Origin: Bradyrhizobium ottawaense
GTDB lineage: Bacteria; Pseudomonadota; Alphaproteobacteria; Rhizobiales; Xanthobacteraceae
NCBI RefSeq assembly: GCF_900099825.1
Contig: NZ_LT629693.1
Coordinates: 1,426,001-1,490,000 of the forward strand
Length of the DNA: 64,000 nucleotides
Direction of reading: 5' to 3'
The position numbers and the translations under genes were made by a program. Positions 36,919 through 46,188 of this stretch are shown here, piece by piece. A model generated the notes under the pieces. The model was given only the letters and a program-made list of their open reading frames with translations. It did not search any database and was not told where the DNA came from. Within the stretch, counting starts at the first letter, position 1, and the number at the start of each line of letters is the position of its first letter.

Positions 36919-38865
36919 TCAGCTCACCGCGGTCCGCTTCGGCTCGACGATCTCGAACATCCGCGGGAACTCGTCCATCAGCATCATCAGTTCGCCGAGC
37001 CGCATCGGATTGCCGCTGACCTTGATCTTGCCGGCGCCGACCGCTTCCGGGAACGTGGTCAACTTGGCGATGACCTCGTCGAGCACGCCGCGCGGCAGCG
37101 TGAACGACGCATCGGCATCGGCCGCCTGCATGCCGGCGGCATAAGTCAGCGCGCTGTTCTCCAGGTTGAGAACAAAACTCTCGTTGGTATCGGTGAAATT
37201 CCAGTTCAGCACGATCCGCTTGCCTTCGGCCTTGGGGCCGTTGAGGCGAACGCCGAGCACGTCCCAGAGCTGCTCGGTGCGCAAGGCGGCCAGCGTCTCG
37301 CGTGGCATCGGCGGGCGCGGCGGAGTCTTGGGCATGCCGTTGCGCAATTCCTGCGCGCCGAACAGATAGGCGTTGCGCCAGGTTGAACTTTCCGCGGCAT
37401 AGCCGAGCTGTTCGAACGTGTCGGCCAGCATCGCGCGCGCCGCCTGATTGTCGGGATCAGCGAATACGAGGTGGCTGACGGCCTGAGCGACGAAACGGAA
37501 TTCACCCTGGGCAAAATCCTTAGCCGCCCGCGCCAGGATCGCATCGGCGCCGCCCATATACTCGACATACTTCTTGCCGGATTCGACCGGCGGCAGCGGA
37601 TCGAGATTGACCGGGTTGGCGTCGTACCAGCCGAGATATTTCTGGTAGATCGCCTTCACATTGTGCCGGATGTGGCCGTAGTAGCCGCGGCCGTGCCAGG
37701 CGCCGTCGAGGCTCGCCGGCAGGCGAATGGTTTCTGCGATTTCGGCCGCGGTCAGGCCGTGGTTGATCAACCGCAGGGTCTGGTCATGGGCGAATTTGTA
37801 GAGGTCGCGCTGCTGGCGGATCATGGTGTCGATCCGCTCGTGGCCCCACACCGGCCAGTGATGCTGACCGCACATTGCGTCCGCCTTGCCGCCCCACATC
37901 TGCAGCGCTTCGCCGAGATATTTCGACCACGCCAGCGCGTCGCGGACGTCGGCGCCGCGGAACGGTAGCAGGTTGTGGAAATTGTGCGTGCAGTTTTCCG
38001 CCAGATTCAGCAGCTTGTAGCGCGGAATGAAGAAATGCATTTCCGCCGGCGCTTCCGAGTTCGGCGCCATCTGGAATTCGAATTCGAGCCCGTCGATGGT
38101 GCGCTTGTCGCCGGTCGCCAAAATCAGGTCGGTCGGGCGCAGCAGCGCCACGGAGCCCGCCGCCATCGACTTGCCGAGCCCGCAGTCGACCTGCCCGCGC
38201 ACGCCCTTGGCGAGCAACGGCCCGAACTGATACTGCGCACGACGCAACATCGCCGGTCCCGCGATGATGTTTTCGGAGACCGCGTGCTCCATGAACAAAT
38301 TGGGCGCAATGATCGGCACCCGGCCCGAGGCCAGCGTCTCGTCGTCGATCACACCGCGCGCACCACCCCAGTGGTCGGTGTGGGTATGGGTAAAGATGAC
38401 CGCCGCGACCGGCTTCTTGCCGCGATGCTGGAAGTAGAGCTCCATCGCAGCTCGCGCACCCTCGATCGAGGTCAGCGTATCCACCACGATGACGCCGCTA
38501 TTCCCCTCGATCAGCGTCATGTTGGCGATGTCGAGCCCGCGCACCTGATAGACACCGGGCACCACCTCGAACAGGCCGTGATGCATGTTCAGCCGCGATT
38601 GCCGCCACAGGCTGGGATCGACCGTCGGCGGCGCCTGTTCTGTCGACAGGAAGCCATAGGGCTCCAGGCTCCAGACCACCCGGCCCTGCGGCGAGGTGAC
38701 CTTCGCGTTTTCCAGCGTGCCGAGGAAGCCGCGCGCGGCGTCGTCGAAGTCACGCGTATCAGAGAACGGCAGCGCCTTCAGCGTCGCCGCGTGCTGCGCG
38801 ATCACCGAAGCGGAGGCGTCCTTCGGCATTTCCTTTGATGTTTCAACGCTGGCTGTCTGGCTCAT
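36919..38865 (-). CDS. Alkyl/aryl-sulfatase, metallo-beta-lactamase fold (SdsA-like)
   Basis: A 648-residue enzyme that hydrolyses alkyl sulfate esters to alcohol and sulfate. The metallo-beta-lactamase core has the metal motif THTHTDHWGG with His160, His162, Asp164 and His165. A helical dimerisation domain follows, then a C-terminal SCP2-like domain (about the last 120 residues) that holds the alkyl chain. SdsA1 of Pseudomonas is secreted, but here the chosen start (38865, AGGGAG upstream) gives no signal peptide, so it is probably cytosolic. It is third in an operon after an acyl-CoA dehydrogenase and a Baeyer-Villiger monooxygenase, with gaps of about 50 bp. Confidence 0.9.
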   Translation of the reverse strand: MSQTASVETSKEMPKDASASVIAQHAATLKALPFSDTRDFDDAARGFLGTLENAKVTSPQGRVVWSLEPYGFLSTEQAPPTVDPSLWRQSRLNMHHGLFEVVPGVYQVRGLDIANMTLIEGNSGVIVVDTLTSIEGARAAMELYFQHRGKKPVAAVIFTHTHTDHWGGARGVIDDETLASGRVPIIAPNLFMEHAVSENIIAGPAMLRRAQYQFGPLLAKGVRGQVDCGLGKSMAAGSVALLRPTDLILATGDKRTIDGLEFEFQMAPNSEAPAEMHFFIPRYKLLNLAENCTHNFHNLLPFRGADVRDALAWSKYLGEALQMWGGKADAMCGQHHWPVWGHERIDTMIRQQRDLYKFAHDQTLRLINHGLTAAEIAETIRLPASLDGAWHGRGYYGHIRHNVKAIYQKYLGWYDANPVNLDPLPPVESGKKYVEYMGGADAILARAAKDFAQGEFRFVAQAVSHLVFADPDNQAARAMLADTFEQLGYAAESSTWRNAYLFGAQELRNGMPKTPPRPPMPRETLAALRTEQLWDVLGVRLNGPKAEGKRIVLNWNFTDTNESFVLNLENSALTYAAGMQAADADASFTLPRGVLDEVIAKLTTFPEAVGAGKIKVSGNPMRLGELMMLMDEFPRMFEIVEPKRTAVS

Positions 38866-38915
38866 ACTCGTGCGCTCCCTCATGCAACAGAAAACAGAAT
38901 CCGAAAATCTCGCGT

Positions 38916-40736
38916 TCAGCGGAACTGCAGCCCCTCGAACTGGCCACTCTGGCGCCATTCGTCGATATACTTGAAATAGGCCATCGCACCCGAGGGATGG
39001 CCGACATTGAGCCGCGCCGCCGGACCGGGCTCGCGGCCCTCGTTATTGTAGTAGCCGGGCGTGCAATCGGGGCCGCCGATCATCCGGCCGACGCCGGTCA
39101 GCAGCAACTCGATCCAGCGATCCTCGGCCTCTTTGGTCACTTCGATTTCCTTGAAGCCGCCCGCCTGCGCGTGCTGCACCATCATCGCAATGGTGCGCGC
39201 CGTCTCGGTCAGGTTATGCGGCACGTTGGAGATCAGATTGGCGCCCTGCGTCGGCTGCACGAAGAAGGCGTTCGGAAAACCGTGCACATGAATGCCGTGC
39301 TTGGTGCGCATGCCCTCGGCCCAATAGTCCGACAGCTTGATGCCGCCGCGACCGGTGAGGTCGAAGCCGGACCGCCTTTTATACTCGGTGCCGACTTCAA
39401 AGCCCGAAGCATAGATCAGGCAGTCGAGCGGGTACTCTTTCCCGGCAACGACGACACCGTTTTCCGCGATCCGCTCGACGCCCTTGCCGTCGGTATCGAT
39501 CAGATGTGTGCCTGATGTGTTGAAAGCCTGCAGATAGGCGTCATGAAAGCACGGCCGCTTGCAGAGCTGACCGTACCAGGCCTTGAGCCGGCCGGCGGTT
39601 TCGCGGTCCTTCACCAGCGCATCGACCCGGTTGCGAATTTCTTCCATCTTCTCGAAGTCGGAATCCTCAAACGCGGCCCGCATGTTCTGCACGGTGCGCT
39701 GCTCGCGCGGCAGCAGCATGATCTTGGCGCGGATCCGCCGCGACAGATCGGTCCAGCCGTCCTGAACCAGGTCTTCCTCGGCGCCGCCTCCCGCCTGGTT
39801 GGCGGTAAAGTTCTCGAGCCAGCGTTGCTGCCAGCCGGGCGTCGCAATCTCTGAAAACCATGTCGGATCGATCGGCGCGTTGGCACGCACATCGACCGAC
39901 GACGGCGTACGCTGGAACACGTACAGCTCCTTGCAGGCGCGCGCGAGATACGGCACGCACTGCACGGAAGTCGCACCGGTGCCGATGATGCCGACGCGCT
40001 TGTCGGCAAGCTTCTGCATCAGCGCACCCTGGGGGTCGCCGCCGGTGTAGTCGTAATCCCAGCGGCTGGTATGGAACGAGTGCCCCTTGAAGGATTCGAT
40101 GCCGGCAATGCCGGGCAGTTTTGGGACATGCAGCGGTCCCGTGCCCATGCCGAGAAACTGCGCCGTGAAGGCGTCACCGCGGTTGGTGCGGATGTTCCAG
40201 CGCGATTTCGCTTCGTCCCATTCGAGGCTCTCGACGATTGTGTGGAACAGCGCATGGTCGTAGAGACCGAATTGTTTGCCGATGCGCTGGCAATGCGCCA
40301 GGATTTCCGGCGCATGCGCGTATTTCTCCGACGGCATGTGGCCGGTCTCTTCCAGGAGCGGCATGTAGACCAGCGACGCGGTATCGCATTGCGCGCCGGG
40401 ATAGCGGTTCCAGTACCAGGTGCCGCCGAAATCGCCGCCCTTTTCGATGATGCGGACATCCTTGATGCCGGTCTCTGACAGCCGCGCCGCGGTGGCGAGC
40501 CCGGCAAAGCCACCACCGATGAAAGCAAAAGTGACATGGTCAGTCTTCGGTGCGCGTGGGGTCACCGGCGTATAGGGGTCGTCGAGATAATGCGCGAGAT
40601 GTCCGGCGACTTGCAGATACTGGTCGTTGCCGTCGGCGCGCAGCCGCTTGTTGCGCTCCTCCTGATATTTCTTGCGCAACCGCTCCTTGTCGATCGAAGG
40701 AGTTTTCAGGCTCTGAGGCTGGTCCATTATCGTCAT
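38916..40736 (-). CDS. Type I Baeyer-Villiger flavin monooxygenase
   Basis: A 606-residue FAD/NADPH monooxygenase that inserts oxygen next to a ketone. Two Rossmann motifs are present: GGGFAG at 74-79 and GTGATS at 252-257. Between them the fingerprint FxGxxxHxxxWD is exact (Phe216, Gly218, His222, Trp226, Asp227), which separates it from N-hydroxylating relatives. An N-terminal extension of about 65 residues ([14 protein letters not shown]) is seen in the phenylacetone/steroid monooxygenase branch. It lies between the acyl-CoA dehydrogenase and the alkylsulfatase on one transcript. Likely substrates are long-chain or cyclic ketones. Confidence 0.93.
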   Translation of the reverse strand: MTIMDQPQSLKTPSIDKERLRKKYQEERNKRLRADGNDQYLQVAGHLAHYLDDPYTPVTPRAPKTDHVTFAFIGGGFAGLATAARLSETGIKDVRIIEKGGDFGGTWYWNRYPGAQCDTASLVYMPLLEETGHMPSEKYAHAPEILAHCQRIGKQFGLYDHALFHTIVESLEWDEAKSRWNIRTNRGDAFTAQFLGMGTGPLHVPKLPGIAGIESFKGHSFHTSRWDYDYTGGDPQGALMQKLADKRVGIIGTGATSVQCVPYLARACKELYVFQRTPSSVDVRANAPIDPTWFSEIATPGWQQRWLENFTANQAGGGAEEDLVQDGWTDLSRRIRAKIMLLPREQRTVQNMRAAFEDSDFEKMEEIRNRVDALVKDRETAGRLKAWYGQLCKRPCFHDAYLQAFNTSGTHLIDTDGKGVERIAENGVVVAGKEYPLDCLIYASGFEVGTEYKRRSGFDLTGRGGIKLSDYWAEGMRTKHGIHVHGFPNAFFVQPTQGANLISNVPHNLTETARTIAMMVQHAQAGGFKEIEVTKEAEDRWIELLLTGVGRMIGGPDCTPGYYNNEGREPGPAARLNVGHPSGAMAYFKYIDEWRQSGQFEGLQFR

Positions 40737-40785
40737 CCGAAAGCGTCCTTCGAGAAATTTAGATAGTAGCCGTCATTAGCACCGC

Positions 40786-42030
40786 TCAGGACGGGTGTGC
40801 AGACAGATATGGCGAGTTGGCGATCGACCACGTCGGCATCGGCTCCATCCGGAAGATTTGCCGCAGATGCACTTCATCGGGGCCGTCGGCAATCCGCAGC
40901 AGGCGGCCCCAGGCCAAAGCCTGATGGATCGGTGCGTCGTCGGAGCCACCCATCGCGCCGAACACCTGCATGGCACGGTCGGCGATCCGCTGCAGCATCG
41001 CCGGCACCGCGACCTTGATCAGCGAGACGTCGCGCCAGGCGCCGTCGTGACCGGCCTGATCGAGCCGCCACGCACAGCGATAGGCCAGCAGGCGTGCCTG
41101 CTCCAGTTCGACGCGGGCTTCGGCAATCCAGCGCTGGATGGTGTCGTATTCGATCACGGTGCGGCCGAACGCCGAGCGCTCCGACGCGCGCACCATCATC
41201 AGTTCGATCAGCAGTTCGCACAGCCCGATCGAGCGCATGCAGTGATGGATGCGCGCCGGGCCCAGACGAATTTGCGCCACCTTGAAGCCCTCGCCTTCGG
41301 CGCCGAGCAGGTTCGCCGCGGGCACACGGACATTGTCGAAGGCGAGTTCGCCGATCGGGGCTACGTGATCCTCGCATCCCATCCAGCGCAGCCGCCGCAC
41401 CAGACGAACGCCCGGCGTTTGCATCGGCACGATGATGCAGGAATGGCGGCGCGTCCGGTCGGTGTCCGGGTCGGTCACGCCCATCACGATCAGAAAACTG
41501 CAGTGCGGATGCGCGGCGCCGGTGATGAACCATTTGCGCCCGTTGATGACGTAGTCGTCGCCGTCGCGAACCATGCGCGTGGCAACGTTGGTCGCGTCCG
41601 ACGAAGCCACATCGGGTTCGGTCATGCCGAACGCCGAACGGGTTTTGGCTTCCAGCAGTGGCTGCAGCCAACGCGCCTTCTGCTCCGGCGTGGCGCAATT
41701 CTGCAGCGCGATCATGTTGGGGACGTCGGGCGCCTGGCAGTTGAAGACTTCCGGCGCCCAGAACAGCCGGCCCATGATTTCGGCCAGCGGTGCGTATTCG
41801 AGGTTGGAAAGACGCGTGCCGGGCTCGCTGTCGGCGAGTTCAGGCAGACCGAGATTCCACAAGCCCGCCGCGCGCGCTTTTTGCTGGAGGTCGCCCATGA
41901 ACGGCGCGGCCTCGCCGTTCCCGGCGACGTGTTCGAGCCAGGCGCGATGGCGCGGCAACACCTCGGCGTCGAAAAATGCCTGCAGCTTCTTTCGCCATGC
42001 TTCCGATCGCTCGGAAAGTTCAAAATCCAT
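40786..42030 (-). CDS. Acyl-CoA dehydrogenase family protein
   Basis: A 414-residue flavoprotein of the ACAD10/11-like branch. The N-terminal helical domain begins MDFELSERSEAWRKKLQAFF. The FAD/substrate segment FGMTEPDVASSDATN and the middle beta domain (INGRKWFITGA) are clear. The C-terminal domain ends with the conserved FGAMGGSDD cofactor contact. It oxidises an acyl-CoA to the enoyl-CoA with electron transfer flavoprotein as acceptor. GGGAGG five bases upstream fixes the start at 42030. It is first in the operon with the monooxygenase and sulfatase, and divergent from the IclR gene by 76 bp. Confidence 0.92.
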   Translation of the reverse strand: MDFELSERSEAWRKKLQAFFDAEVLPRHRAWLEHVAGNGEAAPFMGDLQQKARAAGLWNLGLPELADSEPGTRLSNLEYAPLAEIMGRLFWAPEVFNCQAPDVPNMIALQNCATPEQKARWLQPLLEAKTRSAFGMTEPDVASSDATNVATRMVRDGDDYVINGRKWFITGAAHPHCSFLIVMGVTDPDTDRTRRHSCIIVPMQTPGVRLVRRLRWMGCEDHVAPIGELAFDNVRVPAANLLGAEGEGFKVAQIRLGPARIHHCMRSIGLCELLIELMMVRASERSAFGRTVIEYDTIQRWIAEARVELEQARLLAYRCAWRLDQAGHDGAWRDVSLIKVAVPAMLQRIADRAMQVFGAMGGSDDAPIHQALAWGRLLRIADGPDEVHLRQIFRMEPMPTWSIANSPYLSAHPS

Positions 42031-42106
42031 GTCGCCTCCCGCTTTTTGGGAGCGACCTAAGCGTATAACGACACGAATTGCAAATCCATCTCGATATATT
42101 GACAAA

Positions 42107-42949
42107 ATGTCGAATTCTCACCAATATTCGGCCATGGCCGCAATCTCCAGCATCGACCCAGCGTCCCGGGCCAAGGCCCCGGAAGACCATGCCGATCCCG
42201 CCTTCGCGACCACGCTGGCGCACGGGCTCGACGTGCTGGCCGCGTTCCGCAACCGCAGCGGCTCGCTGTCGAATGCCGAGTTGGCGCTGCATACCGGCCT
42301 GTCGCGGCCGACGGTGTCGCGATTGACCCATACGCTGGAGCAACTCGGCTACCTCAAGCGCGATGCCAAAGGCCGTTTCGAACTCGGGCTTGGCGTGCTG
42401 GCCGCCGCCTATCCGGTGCTGTCGGCGCTCAAAGTCCGGCAACTGGCGCGTCCGCTGATCCGCGACTTCGCGGCCTACACCGGCGGCACGGTGTCGATTG
42501 CGATGCCGTTCGGTCTCGACTTCATCTATGTCGAGACGGTGCGTACCACCGATGCAGTGGCGCACCTTCCCGATGTCGGCTTTACCGGCACGCTGGCGAC
42601 CACCGCCGTCGGCCGCGCCTTGCTGTCGCTGTTCACCGCGGATGAACAGGCGGCCTATGTTGCCAACGTCAAGGCCGAGCGTCCGGAAGAAGCGGACTAC
42701 GTCGAGAAGCGGATGCTGCCGGATATCGAGCTCTGCAAGGAGCGCGGATTTGCGGTTTCGCTCGGCGAGTGGCGGCGCGAGATCTTTGGTGTCGCAGCGC
42801 CGCTGTACCGGACCCCGTCGGGCGACTGCCTTTCCGTCAATTGCGGCATTCCCTCGTTTCGTTTCAGCGCCGAGCAGATCGAGCGCGAATGCGGGCCGCG
42901 CATCCTCGGCCTTGCGCGCAGCATCCGTTCGCTGGTCGCCAACGGCTGA
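42107..42949 (+). CDS. IclR-family transcriptional regulator
   Basis: A 280-residue regulator. The N-terminal winged HTH spans about residues 30-90 (SNAELALHTGLSRPTVSRLTHTLEQLGYL). The C-terminal IclR effector domain includes VGRALLSLFTADEQ and ERGFAVSLGEWRREIFGVAAPL. IclR proteins bind small organic acids and often control divergent degradation operons; here that is the acyl-CoA dehydrogenase/monooxygenase/sulfatase set. The start is uncertain. The ATG at 42107 lies inside a near-palindrome (TTGACA aaa TGTCGAA) that may be the operator, while ATG at 42134 would free it; neither has a clear ribosome binding site. Confidence 0.88.
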   Translation: MSNSHQYSAMAAISSIDPASRAKAPEDHADPAFATTLAHGLDVLAAFRNRSGSLSNAELALHTGLSRPTVSRLTHTLEQLGYLKRDAKGRFELGLGVLAAAYPVLSALKVRQLARPLIRDFAAYTGGTVSIAMPFGLDFIYVETVRTTDAVAHLPDVGFTGTLATTAVGRALLSLFTADEQAAYVANVKAERPEEADYVEKRMLPDIELCKERGFAVSLGEWRREIFGVAAPLYRTPSGDCLSVNCGIPSFRFSAEQIERECGPRILGLARSIRSLVANG

Positions 42950-43008
42950 ATAACCGGTTGACCCGGCAAGACGCATCGCGATCGGTGCGAAGGACAGGGG
43001 GAGAAACA

Positions 43009-43983
43009 ATGAGCGGATTCAAATCCGCCCTCGGCATTGCCATGGGCCTCACTTTGCTGCTCGGCCAGACAGCGCAGGCCCAGAGCAACTATCCGAACCG
43101 GGCGATCCACATCGTGGTGCCCTACCCCGCCGGCGGCATCGTCGACATCATCGCCCGCGCGGTCACCGAACAGGTCGGCCGTGACTGGAAGCAGACCGTC
43201 GTGGTCGAAGCCCGCCCCGGCGGCAACAGCAATATCGGCACCGCGGCGGTCGCGCGCAGCGACCCCGATGGCTACATTTGGCTGGTGACGGGACCGGCGG
43301 CGCTGGTCAACCCGACCCTGTACAAGGATGCCGGCTGGGACGCGATGAAAGGCCTCAAGTGCGTTGGCCTTGCGATCTGGAATCAGAGCGTCGCCGTCGT
43401 CAATCCTTCGCTGCCGGTCAAGACGCTCGGTGAATTCGTTGAGCTGGCGCGGAACAAGCCCGGACAACTCAACTTCGGCAATGCCGGCGTCGGCTCATCG
43501 CTCGATCTGACCGCGCAGAAATTGTTTCAAGCCGCCAACATCAAACTGACCAATGTCGGCTACAAGGGCCAACCGCCGGCACTGATCGACCTGATGACCG
43601 ACCTGATGAATTTTGAGATCGTCTCGCTGGCGCTGGCGCTGCCACACATCAAGGAGGGCAAGATCAGGCCGCTGGCCGTCTTCACCGAAAATCGCATCGC
43701 CGATCTTCCTGACGTGCCGACCATCGCCGAGGCCGGATATCCCGGCGCCTCCTATGTCTCCTGGTACGGCATCTATGTGCCGGCGGGAACGCCCGATGCG
43801 ATCGCCGAAAAGATCAACGACGGCATCAACAAGGCGCTGCTCAATCCCGACGTCCAGCGCCAGCTCTCGATCGCCGACATCCCGGGCAAGCCGATGTCGC
43901 TCGGCGAACTGGCCGCGCTGATGAAAATCGACCACGACAGACTGACGGCGGTCGTCAAGGCATCCGGCATGACGCCGCAATAG
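43009..43983 (+). CDS. Bug/TctC-family periplasmic solute-binding protein
   Basis: A 324-residue receptor. The signal peptide ends GQTAQAQS, and the mature N-terminus YPNRAIHIVVPYPAGGIVDIIARAV is the Bug hallmark. GGGGGAG precedes the ATG. It lies 59 bp downstream of the iclR gene on the same strand and may be co-transcribed with it. No tctAB genes are nearby, so like the copy at 2720 it is an orphan. It probably binds a carboxylate linked to the divergent degradation operon. The Bug protein may serve as a sensor input or feed a distant TctAB pair. Confidence 0.88.
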   Translation: MSGFKSALGIAMGLTLLLGQTAQAQSNYPNRAIHIVVPYPAGGIVDIIARAVTEQVGRDWKQTVVVEARPGGNSNIGTAAVARSDPDGYIWLVTGPAALVNPTLYKDAGWDAMKGLKCVGLAIWNQSVAVVNPSLPVKTLGEFVELARNKPGQLNFGNAGVGSSLDLTAQKLFQAANIKLTNVGYKGQPPALIDLMTDLMNFEIVSLALALPHIKEGKIRPLAVFTENRIADLPDVPTIAEAGYPGASYVSWYGIYVPAGTPDAIAEKINDGINKALLNPDVQRQLSIADIPGKPMSLGELAALMKIDHDRLTAVVKASGMTPQ

Positions 43984-43998
43984 CCTGTCGATCGGCCT

Positions 43999-45102
43999 CT
44001 ATTCGTGCGACACTGGCCCGGTGTCGCGATAGGCCCAGCAGCTTTCGCGCGGCAGCGAAACCTGGGTCTCGATCCCGACCCGATGCCGGGCCGCGGTGCC
44101 GAGTTCGACCACTTCCAGCCGCTTGCCGAACAGTTCGATGCCATAGGCGGTCTGCGTGCCCTGGTAACGGCGGTCGAGCACACGGGCTGGGAAACTGTTG
44201 GCGCCGCTATGCTCTCCGATCGCAATGTTTTCCGGCCGCAGCGCGATCCGGACCTTGTCATCCGGCCCGCAGGAATGCAGCAGCGCCACCTCGCCCTGCC
44301 TTCCTTCGCCGAAATCGACCATGCCGAACTCGCCGCTGCGCGAAACCAGCCTGCCCTCGAGCTCGTTGGTCGCGCCGGTGAAGTTGGCGACGAACAGATC
44401 GGCGGGGCGGTTATAGATCTCGTCCGGCGTGTCCATCTGCAGCAGTTTGCCGTTGCGCATCACGCCGATGCGATCGCCGAGCACCACCGCCTCGGCCTGG
44501 TCGTGGGTAACGTAGAGCGCGGTCATGCCGGTCTGTTTCAGGATCACGCGCAGGTCGTCGCGCAGCCGCAGCCGCAGCTTGGCATCGAGGTTCGACAAGG
44601 GTTCGTCGAGCAGCAGCAGTTGCGGGCGGTAGACGATGCTGCGCGCCAGCGCCACGCGCTGCATCTGTCCGCCCGACAGCGCCACCACCGGCCGGTCGGC
44701 ATATTCGGACAGGCCGACCAGTGCGAGCGCTTCGTCGACCATGCGGCGGGCTTCCTCGCGGGAAAACTTCCGGTGCTTGAGCGGATAGACCACGTTCTGC
44801 CGTACCGTCATATGCGGCCACACCGCATAGGACTGGAACACCATGCCGAGTTCGCGCAAGCGCGGCGGCACCAGAATGCCGCGCTCGGGCGACGACACGA
44901 TCCTGCCGGCGATGCCGATCTCACCCGACGTCGGATGCTCGAGGCCGGCAACGCAGCGCAAGGTCGTGGTCTTGCCGCAGCCGGACGGGCCCAGCAGGAC
45001 AACGATTTCACCTGATGGCACCGAGAAGCTGACGCCGTCGATCGCGGGCCGGCCGATCGAAAACTGCTTGCGCAGGTCGGTGACTTCGAGCGTCGCGGTC
45101 AT
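43999..45102 (-). CDS. ABC importer ATPase, Fe(III)/polyamine type
   Basis: A 367-residue ATPase. Walker A is GPSGCGKTT (38-46), the signature is LSGGQMQR and Walker B is LLLLDEPLSNLDAKL. A C-terminal TOBE domain (from about 250) ends with VGIETQVSLPRESCWAY. The start at 45102 has AAGAAGG upstream. It is last in the minus-strand order permease, binding protein, ATPase. It is a paralogue of the ATPase at 11530, so the window holds two systems of one type. Confidence 0.92.
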   Translation of the reverse strand: MTATLEVTDLRKQFSIGRPAIDGVSFSVPSGEIVVLLGPSGCGKTTTLRCVAGLEHPTSGEIGIAGRIVSSPERGILVPPRLRELGMVFQSYAVWPHMTVRQNVVYPLKHRKFSREEARRMVDEALALVGLSEYADRPVVALSGGQMQRVALARSIVYRPQLLLLDEPLSNLDAKLRLRLRDDLRVILKQTGMTALYVTHDQAEAVVLGDRIGVMRNGKLLQMDTPDEIYNRPADLFVANFTGATNELEGRLVSRSGEFGMVDFGEGRQGEVALLHSCGPDDKVRIALRPENIAIGEHSGANSFPARVLDRRYQGTQTAYGIELFGKRLEVVELGTAARHRVGIETQVSLPRESCWAYRDTGPVSHE

Positions 45103-45130
45103 GAACCAACCTTCTTGATACGCACTGCGC

Positions 45131-46165
45131 TCACTGCCGGTAACCGAAGGTCTTGTCCCACTCCGCAACCCAGGCGGCGTGCAGCTTCACGTATTCATCG
45201 AACTTGGGATACCAGACCTTGACCACCTTGGGGTCGAAGCCTTCGGGATAGATCGGCGGATCCTTCAGCGAGGTCAGATTGCCGAACTCCTTGATCATGA
45301 AGGTCTGCCCCTCCTTCGACAACGACCAGTTCAGGAACAGTCTCGCGGCATTCGGATGCGTGGCGGTCTTCGTAATTCCGGAGGCGTATGGATTGACCGG
45401 CGCCCCTTCCGGCGGGAAGAACATCTTGATCGGCGCACCGTCTTTCTGTTTCTGATAGACGATATTGTAAAGCAACGGGCCCATTGCCACCTCGCCGCGC
45501 ACCAGCGCATCCGCCATCGGCGCGCCCGACGGGTACAGGATCGGATGGGTCGCGGCCTGCTTGGCCCAGTAGTCCTCGCCAAGCACCTGACGCTCGAACA
45601 TGATCCGGGTCCAGGTGGTACCGCCCGACTGCGCGAACACCTGGCCGGTCATCTTGTCGTATTCGGGCTTGGTGAGATCCCTCCACGTTTTGGGGGGATC
45701 CTTCACCAATTCGGTATTGTAGGCGATCGACCAGGCGATGGTGGCACGCGGCCAGAACTTCGGCGAGATCAACGCCTCGGGATTGTAGTCGGCCGCGTTC
45801 GGCGGCGCGTAATCCTGGAACAGGTCTTCCAGCGGCTGCATCAAGGCGCGGTCGGAATGATCGATCACGTCGGCAATCAGCTTGCCGGCCGCGGCCTCGG
45901 TCTTGACACGGGTGATGAGCTGGCCGCCGGGAGCGCGCACCATCTCGACCTTGATCTCAGGAAAGCGCTTGTTGAACTCCTTGATGGTGACCTGTTCGAT
46001 TTCAGCGAAATTCGCCGTGTAGAACACCAGTTTGCCTTCTGCCTTTGCAGCAGCAATCAGTTCGGGCGAAGCGAATTCCTGCGCCTGCGCAGAGGCGGCC
46101 GATGCCAGCCCGAAGCCGGCAATACCGGCCAGCGCGGCAGCGCCAATAAAGATCCGTCTATCCAT
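45131..46165 (-). CDS. ABC importer periplasmic binding protein, Fe(III)/family 1 type
   Basis: A 344-residue extracellular solute-binding protein. The N-terminus DRRIFIGAAALAGIAGFGLASAASAQ is a Sec/Tat-like signal. The mature body has KLVFYTANFAEIEQVTIKEFNKRFPEIKVEMVR, the family 1 core. The reading frame stays open far upstream through the permease gene, but GGGAGG seven bases before the ATG at 46165 together with the signal peptide fixes the start. It pairs with the fused permease 24 bp upstream. Iron-tyrosine ligands of true Fe(III) receptors are not obvious, so an organic ligand is likely. Confidence 0.9.
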   Translation of the reverse strand: MDRRIFIGAAALAGIAGFGLASAASAQAQEFASPELIAAAKAEGKLVFYTANFAEIEQVTIKEFNKRFPEIKVEMVRAPGGQLITRVKTEAAAGKLIADVIDHSDRALMQPLEDLFQDYAPPNAADYNPEALISPKFWPRATIAWSIAYNTELVKDPPKTWRDLTKPEYDKMTGQVFAQSGGTTWTRIMFERQVLGEDYWAKQAATHPILYPSGAPMADALVRGEVAMGPLLYNIVYQKQKDGAPIKMFFPPEGAPVNPYASGITKTATHPNAARLFLNWSLSKEGQTFMIKEFGNLTSLKDPPIYPEGFDPKVVKVWYPKFDEYVKLHAAWVAEWDKTFGYRQ

Positions 46166-46188
46166 CGCCAATCCTCCCTTTATTCTTG

